A program made the position numbers and the translations under genes. Source: Cohnella rhizosphaerae (GTDB lineage Bacteria > Bacillota > Bacilli > Paenibacillales > Paenibacillaceae). From it: 64,000 bases of DNA. Numbering within the stretch: position 1 is the stretch's first letter; the number at the start of each line of letters is the position of its first letter. The stretch is taken from the NCBI RefSeq assembly GCF_029525575.1, contig NZ_JAPDIA010000008.1:248001-312000 (forward strand), given 5' to 3'. The notes under the pieces were generated by a model. That model was not told where the DNA came from and did not search any database. It saw nothing but the letters and a program-made list of their open reading frames with translations. This document shows positions 55,842-64,000 of this stretch, piece after piece.

Positions 55842-56960
55842 ATGCGTATCGTGTTGACAGGCGGCGGTACCGGCGGCCATATTTATCCCGCGCTCGCCAT
55901 CGGCCGCGAAGCCGAGCGGCGCGATCCGGGCAGCGAGCTGCTGTACATCGGCACGAAGCGGGGGCTCGAGAGCCGGATCGTGCCAGAGCGGGGCGTGCGC
56001 TTCGAGAGCATCGACATTACCGGCATCCGAAGATCGCTGTCCCTGGAAAACATTCGCACGGCCCTGCGGTTCGTCCGCGGGGTGCGGCGCGCCAAATCGC
56101 TGCTGCGGGAATTCAGGCCCGACGCGGTCGTCGGCACAGGCGGCTACGTATGCGGGCCTGTCGTCTATGCGGCGGCCAAGCTCGGCATCCCGACGCTGCT
56201 GCACGAGCAAAACGTCGTTCCCGGTCTGACGAACAAGTTTTTAAGCCGCTATGCGGATGCGGTCGCCGTCAGTTTCGCCGACTCCAAGCCGCATTTCGCC
56301 AGAGTCAAAAGCGTAGAATACGCCGGCAATCCTTGCGCCACGGCGATTCTCGGGGGAGACCCGATGCGCGGCTACGAATCGCTCGGTCTTGCGCCGGGCA
56401 CGCGGTTCGTGCTCGTCGTCGGCGGCAGCAGGGGCGCGCAGACGCTGAACCGAGCGGCCGCCGAAGCCGCGGCCAAGCTGGGCGGTCTGCCGGACGTGCA
56501 CTTTGTGTTCGCTGCCGGAGAGCGGTATTATGAGGAACTGAAGGCGGAGCTCGGCCGAATCAAGGATCCGTCGGTCGCGAGCAGGCTCCATGTCAGGCCG
56601 TACATAAGCAATATGGCGGAAGTGCTCGCGGCGACGTCGCTCGTCGTCGGACGCGCCGGCGCGTCGTTTATCGCCGAGTTCGCCGCGCTCGGCGTGCCGG
56701 CGGTTTATGTCCCTTCGCCGAACGTGACGAACAATCATCAGCAGGCGAACGCCGAGAGCGTCGTCCGCGTCGGCGGCGGCATGATGATTCTGGAGCGGGA
56801 TCTCACCGGCGCCAAGTTATTCGAGACGGTCGCAGGCATCATGGGCGACGAAACACGCCGCGTCAAGATGGCGGAAGCGGCCAAGTCTATCGGCATGCCC
56901 GAAGCGGCCGGCGTTATATTCGAGCAATTGCAGCGTATCGTCCGCAGCTCGCGGGCTTAA
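55842..56960 (+). CDS. murG: UDP-GlcNAc:lipid I N-acetylglucosaminyltransferase MurG
   Basis: The 372-residue peripheral membrane enzyme makes lipid II. The three glycine-rich G-loops are visible in VLTGGGTGGHIYPALAIG, AVVGTGGYVCGPVVYAA and VLVVGGSRGAQTLNRAA. The donor-binding loop VVGRAGASFIAEFAALGVPA is present. ATG 55842 follows GAGGTG and lies 4 bp after the spoVE stop. Confidence 0.97.
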   Translation: MRIVLTGGGTGGHIYPALAIGREAERRDPGSELLYIGTKRGLESRIVPERGVRFESIDITGIRRSLSLENIRTALRFVRGVRRAKSLLREFRPDAVVGTGGYVCGPVVYAAAKLGIPTLLHEQNVVPGLTNKFLSRYADAVAVSFADSKPHFARVKSVEYAGNPCATAILGGDPMRGYESLGLAPGTRFVLVVGGSRGAQTLNRAAAEAAAKLGGLPDVHFVFAAGERYYEELKAELGRIKDPSVASRLHVRPYISNMAEVLAATSLVVGRAGASFIAEFAALGVPAVYVPSPNVTNNHQQANAESVVRVGGGMMILERDLTGAKLFETVAGIMGDETRRVKMAEAAKSIGMPEAAGVIFEQLQRIVRSSRA

Positions 56961-57140
56961 TCAGCTTAATAGGACTGCGGGACCGCCGCTGAAGCGTGCG
57001 GCATCCACGGCGACTGGGCGATTGTCACCATGCCGGGCGGCGCGACATACGATAGGGTGTGGTCGCGGCTGTCCGCAATGATGAACCAGACGCCCGCGCT
57101 TAACCCGCAGCTCCTTAGATTGAATTGGAGGAGATATTGG

Positions 57141-58047
57141 ATGGAGCAGTTGATCGCGGACCTGGAACGGTCGTATTCGGGGGGTCGTTAAGCAAGCCGA
57201 GCCGCTGGCGCCCTACACGACGTGGAAAATCGGCGGGCCCGCCGACCTGTTCCTCGTGCCGGCCGACGCGGAGCAGCTGGCATCGGCCATCGCCGCGCTG
57301 AGCCGGCACGGCGTCCCCTGGACCGTTCTCGGACGCGGCTCCAACACGCTCGTCTCCGACCGCGGCGTCCGCGGCGCCGTGATCAAGCTTGGCGAAGGGT
57401 TCGACCGGTTGCGGTTCGAGGGCAACCTCGCGATCGCAGGCGCATCGTATTCGTTCATCAAGCTGTCGGTCATGGCGGGAAAGGAAGGGCTGACCGGGCT
57501 GGAATACGCCGGCGGCATTCCCGGAACCGTAGGCGGAGCGGTGTATATGAACGCCGGGGCGCATCATTCGGACGTTTCGCGCATCTTAAAGTCGGCCGAC
57601 ATCGTCTGGGAAGACGGTTCGAAGGGGACGTACGGCAACGAGGAACTTCGCTTCGGCTACCGTCATTCGATTTTGCACGAAAAAAGGGGCATCGTCACCG
57701 AGGCGGTGTTCGCCCTGGCGCCTGGAGATCGCAAGGAGATCGCCGCCATGCTGGCTTCCTACAAGGACCGAAGACTGCGCACGCAGCCGCTGCAGCTGGC
57801 CTGCGCGGGCAGCGTCTTCCGCAATCCGGACGGAGACCACGCCGCGCGATTGATCGAAGCCGCGGGACTGAAGGGCGCAAGGGAGGGCGGAGCCGTCGTG
57901 TCGGAGCTGCACGCCAACTTCATCGTCAACGAGGACCATGCGACGGCCGAAGACGTGCTCGCCTTGATGGAACGCGTGAGACGGACCGTGAACGAACGGT
58001 TCGGCATTTTACTCGCACCCGAGGTGCTCCTGATGGGCGAGCGGTAA
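57141..58047 (+). CDS. murB: UDP-N-acetylenolpyruvoylglucosamine reductase MurB
   Basis: The FAD enzyme reduces the enolpyruvyl group to form UDP-MurNAc. Motifs: YTTWKIGGPADLF at the N-terminus, VLGRGSNTLVSDRGVRGAVI, LTGLEYAGGIPGTVGGAVYM, and the catalytic-serine region LACAGSVFRNPDGDHAARLI. The G6 run at 57179-57184, 38 bp into the gene, breaks the frame; five G restores ERSYSGVVKQAEPLAPYTT. ATG 57141 has GGAGGAG at 7 nt. The corrected length is 301 residues. The 180 bp upstream show no gene. Confidence 0.93.
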
Positions 58048-58064
58048 TTCCGGAGGTGAATTCC

Positions 58065-59324
58065 TTGGACAAACTGGTGATTGAAGGCGGCAAACCGCTT
58101 TCGGGCACCATCCGCATCCATGGAGCCAAGAACGCCGCCCTGCCGATCCTGGCCGCGACGCTGCTCGCCCGGGAGCCGGTAACTCTTCGCAACATTCCGA
58201 AGCTGCTGGATATCGAAGTCATGCTGGACATCATGCGGGATCTTGGCTGTGCCGTGCTCCGCCGCGGGGACGTCGTAACGATCGACGGCACCGTCGCGGA
58301 CTCGTCGCACGTACCGGAACGTTTGATGCGCTTGATGCGTTCCTCCGTATTTTTGATGGGCCCGTTGCTGGCCCGTTTCGGCGAAGTGCAGGTTTACCAG
58401 CCGGGAGGCTGCGCGATCGGCGAACGCAAGATCGACCTCCATCTTCGCGGCCTGGCCGCGCTTGGCGCGAAGATCGAAGAGACGGGCAGCCGTATCGTAT
58501 GCAAGGCCGCCCGCTTGACCGGCGCCGAGATCAGCCTGGATTTCCCCAGCGTCGGCGCTACGGAGAACATCATGATGGCCGCCGTCATGGCGGACGGACG
58601 CACGACGATCATCGGCGCAGCCCGCGAGCCGGAGATTCAGGATTTGCAGCGATTTCTTAACGCGATCGGCGCCAAGGTCCGGGGCGCGGGCACGGACACG
58701 ATCACGGTCGACGGCACGGATAACCTTGGCGGCTGCGATTTTCAGATCATTCCCGACCGGATCGTGACGGGCACGGCGATGGTAGCCGCGGCGGCAACCC
58801 GCGGCGAGGTCACGCTCGAAGGCGCCGAATCCGCCCATCTGATCTCTCTCATTCACGTCATGCGGCGCGCCGGTGTTCACATCGAGACCGAGGATGGTAT
58901 AATAAGAGTCGGCGCCAAAGGCCGGCCGCGAGCGGTCGACCGCATCGTCACTTCTCCTTATCCCGCTTTTCCGACTGACATGCAGGCGCAGCTGATGGTG
59001 CTGCTGTCGCTGGCGGGCGGGGTCAGCGTCATCAAGGAGACGGTGTTCGAGGGACGCTTTAAGCATGTAGACGAATTATGCCGCATGGGCGCGGACATTC
59101 GCATCGACCTGAACTCCGCGATCGTGCGGGGCGTGCCCAGACTCTACGGGACCGCGGTCGAAGCGACGGACCTTCGCGCGGGCGCCGCGCTCGTCATCGC
59201 CGGACTTGCCGCGCATGGCAGGACGATCGTCGAGCAGGTTCATCATATCGACCGGGGTTACGACGAGATCGAGCGAATGTTCGCGAGCTTGGGCGGAGAT
59301 ATCTCTCGCGTCTCCGACGGCTAG
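58065..59324 (+). CDS. murA: UDP-N-acetylglucosamine 1-carboxyvinyltransferase MurA
   Basis: The 419-residue EPSP-synthase-like enzyme performs the first committed step of peptidoglycan synthesis and is the fosfomycin target. The catalytic cysteine is C116 in QPGGCAIGERKIDLHL, so the enzyme should be sensitive. Other motifs are SGTIRIHGAKNAALPILAAT and YPAFPTDMQAQLMVLLSLA. The start is a TTG at 58065 preceded by GGAGGTG at 7 nt. Bacillus subtilis has murA elsewhere; here it lies between murB and divIB. Confidence 0.96.
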   Translation: MDKLVIEGGKPLSGTIRIHGAKNAALPILAATLLAREPVTLRNIPKLLDIEVMLDIMRDLGCAVLRRGDVVTIDGTVADSSHVPERLMRLMRSSVFLMGPLLARFGEVQVYQPGGCAIGERKIDLHLRGLAALGAKIEETGSRIVCKAARLTGAEISLDFPSVGATENIMMAAVMADGRTTIIGAAREPEIQDLQRFLNAIGAKVRGAGTDTITVDGTDNLGGCDFQIIPDRIVTGTAMVAAAATRGEVTLEGAESAHLISLIHVMRRAGVHIETEDGIIRVGAKGRPRAVDRIVTSPYPAFPTDMQAQLMVLLSLAGGVSVIKETVFEGRFKHVDELCRMGADIRIDLNSAIVRGVPRLYGTAVEATDLRAGAALVIAGLAAHGRTIVEQVHHIDRGYDEIERMFASLGGDISRVSDG

Positions 59325-59353
59325 ACCAACGAAGCGACGATCGACCGGGAGGG

Positions 59354-59376
59354 ATAAGCGCTTTTCGCTTATCCGC
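59354..59376 (+). other. 9-bp hairpin between murA and divIB
   Basis: GGATAAGCG (59354-59362) and CGCTTATCC (59368-59376) form a perfect stem with a CTTTT loop in the 174-bp gap. No T-run follows. It may be an mRNA processing or stabilising element. Confidence 0.4.
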
Positions 59377-59498
59377 TTCCGGGCCGGCGGGGAACGGAAC
59401 TTTCGCTTTCGACCGGCCGCCCGGCGGGCCGCCTTTGCTTTTTCGGATTTGGGACAGGCTATGCGTTTCCGCCGGCTGTCGAGAGGAGTGCGCGCAAG

Positions 59499-60257
59499 AT
59501 GATAGAACGAATTCCCGCTTTGCCGCGGGAACGTACGGGGACGAGACGCCGCGGCGGGAAGCTGTTGTGGATCGTCGTTGCCTTGTTCGTCGCGGTATTG
59601 ATCGTATTGTTTTTCAGATCCTCTCTCTCCCGTATCAGCGTGATCGAGATCCAAGGCCTGTCTTATTTGAAACGGGATCAGGTCGAGGCTCAGCTCGGCG
59701 TCGGGATCGGAGACTCTTTTTTTATGCCGGCGTCGGACAAGCTGGCTCAGCGCGTCAAGCGGCTGCCTCAGATCAAGGACGTCCGCGTCGCGAAGCATTT
59801 TCCGGGCAAGCTCAAAGTCGCGGTACAAGAATACGAACCCGTGGCGATCGAAATGGACGGCAAGGGCGGCGTCGCCGTCGTGCTGGCGAACGGCATCGGC
59901 GCGCAGCCGGCGGCCGGCAGCGCGTTGCCGGCCAAGCCCGTGCTTACGGGCTGGTCGAAGGACGACCCGGAGCGGGCCGCGCTGTGCCGGGCGCTGGGCG
60001 GCTTGCCCGCCGGAGGGATCGCAGACTTTTCGGAGATCTCGCCGGACCCATCCAGCGCGTATCCGGACAGGATTCGCATTTTCACGCGCTCCGGCTTCGA
60101 CGTGCTGACGACCGTCGGCAAGCTTAAGGACAAGATTACGATTCTGGGCGAACTCGTGGAGAACAGGGAGCCGGGAACGGTCGTCCTGCTCGATTCGGAC
60201 ACGTACTCGCCTTATTCGGCACAAACGGACCCGTCCGTCGACGAAGAAGCCCCTTAA
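59499..60257 (+). CDS. divIB: Cell division protein DivIB (FtsQ family)
   Basis: The 252-residue bitopic protein has a basic cytosolic tail (ERTGTRRRGGK), one helix (LLWIVVALFVAVLIVLFF), then a POTRA domain (ISVIEIQGLSYLKRDQVEAQ) and the FtsQ beta domain (FPGKLKVAVQEYEPVAIEM). It bridges FtsL-DivIC to the wall synthases. The ATG at 59499 has only a moderate ribosome binding site (GAGAGGAG). About 320 bp separate it from ftsA. Confidence 0.93.
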   Translation: MIERIPALPRERTGTRRRGGKLLWIVVALFVAVLIVLFFRSSLSRISVIEIQGLSYLKRDQVEAQLGVGIGDSFFMPASDKLAQRVKRLPQIKDVRVAKHFPGKLKVAVQEYEPVAIEMDGKGGVAVVLANGIGAQPAAGSALPAKPVLTGWSKDDPERAALCRALGGLPAGGIADFSEISPDPSSAYPDRIRIFTRSGFDVLTTVGKLKDKITILGELVENREPGTVVLLDSDTYSPYSAQTDPSVDEEAP

Positions 60258-60574
60258 CTTAAGGAAAAGGACTCTACTCAACCGTGCGGTTTAATGCTAG
60301 AATTTTCGTATGCTTTCGCCGAGAGAATGTCGGCGGCGAAGCGGAAATGTTAGCATAATTGCTAGAATGAGGGAACTAAAATTTTTGTTGAAAAAAAGAG
60401 GGAAAATCCCGTCTGTGTTGAATAAGTATTGAATGTGTACCGATTTGGCTTCGTTCGGAACCCCTTGAACAACTCCTCATTCCGCAACGGATTTCAATAA
60501 GTCGCGACCAAACTAACGAATGGCCGGACGGCCGGATTGCAAAGTTTTGATGTATTTACGGGAGGTGCCACCGG
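60258..60574 (+). promoter_or_regulatory. ftsAZ regulatory region
   Basis: This 317-bp AT-rich gap holds two identical extended -10 elements TGCTAGAAT (60295-60303 and 60360-60368), 65 bp apart. The second sits in an inverted repeat TAGCA-TAAT-TGCTA. Further down, AGGGAAAAT (60399-60407) and GAAT (60420-60423), 12 bp apart, loosely fit a sigma-H promoter, as known for ftsAZ in Bacillus. No open frame is credible. Multiple promoters upstream of ftsA are expected; the exact elements are inferred by eye. Confidence 0.5.
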
Positions 60575-61822
60575 TTGAGCAACAACGACCTCATCGTCAG
60601 TCTGGACATCGGAACCTCTAAGGTTCGGGTGATTATCGGAGAAATAAGCAACGGAGCTATCAATATTATCGGCGTAGGATCGGCGGACTCGGACGGCATC
60701 CGAAAAGGCGCCATCGTCGATATCGACCAGACGGTCCAGTCCATCCGCAACGCCGTGGACCATGCCGAACGCATGGTCGGCATCACCATCGGCGAAGTGT
60801 ACGTCGGCATCGCGGGCAACCATATCGCGCTGCAGAGCAACCACGGCGTCGTCGCGGTTTCGAACGAAGACCGGGAGATCGGCGAAGACGATATCGAACG
60901 CGTGCTGCAGGCCGCCAAGGTCGTTGCGCTGCCGCCCGAACGGGAGATCATCGGGCTGCTGCCCAAGCAGTTTCTCGTGGACGGACTTGCGGGCATTCAG
61001 GATCCGCGCGGCATGATCGGCGTGAGGCTGGAAGTCGAATGCACGATCATTACCGGGACGAAGGCAGCCGTACATAACCTCATGCGCTGCGTCGAGAAAG
61101 CCGGCCTGCGCATTTCCGGCATCGTGCTGATGTCGCTTGCGTCCGGCATGATGGCATTAACGAAGGACGAAAAGCAAATGGGGACCGTACTGGCCGACAT
61201 CGGCGCTGGTTCCACCACGATCGCGGTATTCGAAGGCGGCAGCCTTGCCGCGGTATCGACGCTGCCGATCGGCGGGGACTACGTGACGAGCGATATTTGC
61301 TACGGTCTCAAGACGCAGACCGAGCACGCCGAGAAGATCAAGCTGAAGTACGGCTGCGCGCGCCAGGACGAGGCGGCGGAAGATGTCCGCTTCAAGGTGA
61401 TGCGGGTCGGCAGCAACGTGGAAAAGGAATTTTCCCAGGTTGATCTGGCCAACATCATCGAGCCGCGCATGCAGGAGATTTTCCATATGATCCGTCAAGA
61501 GGTCAAGCGCCTTGGGTATCTGGACAAGCTCAACGGTTACGTCCTGACGGGCGGCTCCGTATCTATGCCAAGCGTGCTGTCACTCGCCCAGATCGAGCTC
61601 GAAGCAAGCGTGCGGATCGCGGTTCCCGATTTTATCGGGGTGCGGGATCCTTCTTACAGCAGCGGCGTCGGCATGATCCAGTACGTGATGAAGTACGTGC
61701 GAACCCGGGGAGCTCCGCCGGCCAAGCGGCCCGCGAAGAGCAAGACGGCCGCGGCCAGCGCGCCGGCCGGCAAGACGGGCGTCATGGAGTGGTTTAAGAA
61801 TATGTTCAAGGAATTCATATAA
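60575..61822 (+). CDS. ftsA: Cell division protein FtsA
   Basis: The 415-residue actin-like ATPase tethers FtsZ to the membrane. The phosphate loops are VSLDIGTSKVRVIIGEI and LADIGAGSTTIAVFEGGSL; the FtsA-specific 1C domain lies around residues 85-165. The C-terminus is the amphipathic membrane-targeting helix (VMEWFKNMFKEFI) after a flexible Ala/Lys linker. The TTG start at 60575 is preceded by GGGAGGTG. ftsZ follows after 48 bp. Confidence 0.97.
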   Translation: MSNNDLIVSLDIGTSKVRVIIGEISNGAINIIGVGSADSDGIRKGAIVDIDQTVQSIRNAVDHAERMVGITIGEVYVGIAGNHIALQSNHGVVAVSNEDREIGEDDIERVLQAAKVVALPPEREIIGLLPKQFLVDGLAGIQDPRGMIGVRLEVECTIITGTKAAVHNLMRCVEKAGLRISGIVLMSLASGMMALTKDEKQMGTVLADIGAGSTTIAVFEGGSLAAVSTLPIGGDYVTSDICYGLKTQTEHAEKIKLKYGCARQDEAAEDVRFKVMRVGSNVEKEFSQVDLANIIEPRMQEIFHMIRQEVKRLGYLDKLNGYVLTGGSVSMPSVLSLAQIELEASVRIAVPDFIGVRDPSYSSGVGMIQYVMKYVRTRGAPPAKRPAKSKTAAASAPAGKTGVMEWFKNMFKEFI

Positions 61823-61870
61823 GCCGCCACTGACGTGATTCACCAGCGAAGCGAGGAGGAGTATTGAAAT

Positions 61871-63004
61871 ATGTTGGAATTTGATTTTGAAATGGAACCG
61901 CTCGCGAAAATTAAAGTCATCGGTGTCGGTGGCGGAGGCAGCAACGCAGTTAACCGCATGATCGAAAACGGCGTCAAGGGCGTCGAATTCATTACCGTCA
62001 ATACCGACGCGCAAGCGCTGCACCTGACCAAGTCCGAGCAAAAGCTGCAGATCGGCGACAAGCTGACGCGAGGCCTCGGAGCGGGCGCGAACCCCGACGT
62101 CGGCAAAAAAGCGGCGGAAGAATCCCGCGACGGCATCATGAACACGCTCAAAGGCGCGGACATGGTATTCGTTACGGCCGGCATGGGCGGCGGCACGGGC
62201 ACCGGCGCAGCGCCGGTCATCGCCGAACTGGCCAAGGAATGCGGCGCGCTGACCGTCGGCGTCGTGACGCGGCCGTTTACGTTCGAAGGCCGCAAGCGCT
62301 CCGGACAGGCCGAACTTGGCATTGAAGCGCTCAAGGAAAAAGTCGATACGCTGATCGTCATCCCGAACGACCGGCTCCTGGAGATCGTCGACAAGAAGAC
62401 GCCGATGATGGAGGCGTTCCGCGAAGCGGACAATGTCCTTCGTCAGGCGGTTCAAGGCATCTCCGACCTGATCGCCGTGCCCGGACTGATCAACCTCGAC
62501 TTTGCGGACGTCAAGACGATCATGACGGAGCGCGGCTCCGCCCTGATGGGGATCGGCGTCGCCTCCGGCGAGAACCGCGCGATGGACGCGGCGCGCAAGG
62601 CGATCATGAGCCCGTTGCTCGAGACGTCGATCGAAGGCGCGCGCGGGATTATCATGAATATTACGGGCGGCTCGAATCTGTCGCTCTTCGAGGTGAACGA
62701 AGCGGCGGAAATCGTCATTTCGGCCTCGGATCCCGAAGTGAACATGATCTTCGGCGCCAGCATCGACGACAGCATGAAGGACGATATCAAAGTTACGGTT
62801 ATTGCGACCGGCTTTGAACACAAGGGACCGGTACGCCGGCCTATGTCCTCTTCATCGCCGCAATCGAATCCGCCTTCCCAGACCGAACATCAGGACAGCC
62901 GCGCGAGCGGCCACAACTTGCGTCCGTTCGGCGGCGGCTCGACATCCAGCGAGCAGCTCGACATTCCCGCGTTTTTGCGGAATCGACCGCGCGGCGACCG
63001 TTAA
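61871..63004 (+). CDS. ftsZ: Cell division protein FtsZ
   Basis: The 377-residue tubulin homologue forms the division ring. The nucleotide motifs are [16 protein letters not shown] and the tubulin signature GGGTGTG (residues 106-112), with the T7 loop in [15 protein letters not shown]. The C-terminal peptide [10 protein letters not shown] binds FtsA and other partners after a 60-residue Ser/Gln-rich linker. AGGAGGAG precedes the start. A strong terminator ends the cluster. Confidence 0.98.
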   Translation: MLEFDFEMEPLAKIKVIGVGGGGSNAVNRMIENGVKGVEFITVNTDAQALHLTKSEQKLQIGDKLTRGLGAGANPDVGKKAAEESRDGIMNTLKGADMVFVTAGMGGGTGTGAAPVIAELAKECGALTVGVVTRPFTFEGRKRSGQAELGIEALKEKVDTLIVIPNDRLLEIVDKKTPMMEAFREADNVLRQAVQGISDLIAVPGLINLDFADVKTIMTERGSALMGIGVASGENRAMDAARKAIMSPLLETSIEGARGIIMNITGGSNLSLFEVNEAAEIVISASDPEVNMIFGASIDDSMKDDIKVTVIATGFEHKGPVRRPMSSSSPQSNPPSQTEHQDSRASGHNLRPFGGGSTSSEQLDIPAFLRNRPRGDR

Positions 63005-63060
63005 CATTCGATTGTAATCGATTAGAAGCGGCTTTTAACTGAATAACATCATTTCAAGTC

Positions 63061-63094
63061 GAGGACCGGCTCAATATGCGGTCTTCTTTTTTTT
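63061..63094 (+). terminator. Terminator of the division cluster
   Basis: GAGGACCG and CGGTCTTC pair over a 10-nt loop (one G-U pair), followed by eight T. Confidence 0.9.
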
Positions 63095-63173
63095 GGCTCC
63101 GCGAAGCAGGTAAACGCCGTTTGCCTGTCGAACTCACAGCACAGCGCGGCAGTATGCGTACAGGAGGCAAATG

Positions 63174-64000
63174 ATGACCAATCCGTATCGTTCCTTTACA
63201 ACTATGCTGGCATCATTCGTGGTTATCTTCGGAGTGCTTCTTTCCGCGACTACCTTCAGATTTATCTCTCAAGAGCTGATCCATGAGACAAGCGACTCGA
63301 CGCGCAATGCGGTGATGAAGTATATCGAGGGCCTGCCTGACAGGACAGCGCTCTTCGAGCCATCCGCCTGGGATCGAACTGCCCTCGGGGGGAACCGGGA
63401 GCGAAGGGGGGGATCGGATTCTCCTCCGAATCGGATGCAGCGGCGCTTGCGACAGACGTTCGCGCAGCCTTGGATCCTTATGGAATCAGAGAAGTTCGAT
63501 TCGTAAGTCGCGACGGACGTGTAGGGGTCAGCTACGCCCCCGTTCAAACGGGCAGCGCTTTAACCGGGCGCGAACGAGAGCGATTCGACAGTGCCATGGC
63601 TACAGGGGGAGATGCTGAATCGGAAACTGGACGGTGTTCTTAAGCTGTGGATACCGATCTCCTCGGTTGACGGAACTTGGGCAGGCGCTGTCGAAGTATC
63701 CAAAGATTGGACTGCGCAGCGTGCGAAAATATTGCATATCAGTTTGACAATCGTCGGTTTGCTGGCGGCCGGCATGACGCTGCTTTTCTTTAGCCTGCGG
63801 CATATCTTTTTGCGCTCGTCGCGCGTCATCGCGCGTCAAAACAAAGCGCTTAGCGACATGCTGGAACGCGAGCACCGAACCTATGACGAATCTTTGCAGG
63901 CGATGAGCAGCGCGTTGGACAGCAGAGACAACGAGACGCAAGGCCATTCTCTGCGCGTCACCGCCTATGCCTGGCTGCTCGGCAGACAAATGGGCATCGA
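63174..64000 (+). CDS. Membrane HD-GYP domain protein, N-terminal part
   Basis: The gene runs off the right edge. The visible part encodes a first helix (MLASFVVIFGVLLSATTF), an extracellular domain of about 130 residues, a second helix (LTIVGLLAAGMTLLFFSL), a short linker and the start of an HD-GYP domain (LDSRDNETQGHSLRVTAYAW). HD-GYP proteins usually hydrolyse cyclic di-GMP; the catalytic part is beyond the window. Three runs break the frame: G6 at 63387-63392, G7 at 63406-63412 and G5 at 63605-63609. One base fewer in each gives one continuous frame. ATG 63174 is 6 nt after AGGAGG. A 19-bp near-palindrome (63108-63126) upstream could be an operator. Confidence 0.75.

Noticed and set aside
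1-64000. CRISPR arrays, tRNA genes, insertion sequences, prophage or toxin-antitoxin modules
   Set aside because: No regularly spaced repeats, cloverleaf sequences, transposase or integrase motifs were found. Gene content is almost entirely conserved core functions.

Overview
The window is one continuous stretch of core chromosome from a GC-rich, endospore-forming member of the Bacillales. The most likely source is a Paenibacillaceae bacterium of the Cohnella type. This is inferred from gene order and protein families: yqxD-dnaG-sigA-trmK-yqfO, typA-ylaH-ylaJ-phoH, the mraZ-to-ftsZ division and cell wall cluster, and spore genes (spoVD, spoVE, rsfA, a YlaJ-type lipoprotein). There are no rRNA or tRNA genes, CRISPR arrays, insertion sequences, prophage genes or recognisable defence genes. 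I did not find a previously undescribed multigene system. The most unusual items are an RNase P RNA with class A architecture, a promoter-terminator unit with no recognisable gene, and a large set of homopolymer-associated frame breaks.

Layout. 1-9.8 kb: glyQ (partial), glyS, the PPDK regulatory protein, yqxD, dnaG, sigA, a membrane protein, trmK and yqfO. 9.9-13.7 kb: rnpB, then zur followed by a Zur-box-controlled znuCBA zinc importer. 13.7-18.2 kb: an intergenic repeat region, two tandem M29 aminopeptidases behind a palindromic operator, and the bdbDC thiol oxidase pair on the minus strand. 18.3-27.1 kb: a secreted subtilase, a YpuI-like protein, a DUF1540 protein, a lytic transglycosylase, the nifZ-thiI tRNA thiolation pair, two divergent TerC-family transporters and a small membrane protein. 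27.1-38.7 kb: typA, ylaH, an LCP transferase, ylaJ, phoH, a solute-binding-like protein, a secreted coiled-coil protein, yqgY, rsfA, panE and a DUF3397 protein. 38.7-42.6 kb: a TspO-like protein, bshC and ahcY. 42.6-63.1 kb: mraZ-rsmH-ftsL-pbpB-spoVD-murE-murF-mraY-murD-spoVE-murG-murB-murA-divIB-ftsA-ftsZ. 63.1 kb to the end: a partial membrane HD-GYP protein.

How the genes work together. The 42.6-63 kb block carries most of the cytoplasmic and membrane steps from UDP-GlcNAc to lipid II (MurA, B, D, E, F, MraY, MurG), the septal synthases (PBP2B/SpoVD with an FtsW/SpoVE partner) and the scaffold (FtsL, DivIB, FtsA, FtsZ). Many coupled starts (ATGA or GTGA overlaps) indicate operon expression. 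The 3-10 kb block is a macromolecular synthesis operon (primase, principal sigma factor, tRNA methylation). zur-znuCBA is a self-contained zinc homeostasis unit.

Data quality. Twenty-two homopolymer runs (16 G, 5 T, 1 A, no C on the given strand) break the reading frame of 17 genes or fuse two genes. Several of these genes are essential (murB, murD, rsmH, spoVE/ftsW). Removing one or two bases from each run restores a full-length family protein. I treat them as sequence errors, give full-span coordinates for the intact gene, and mark each site.
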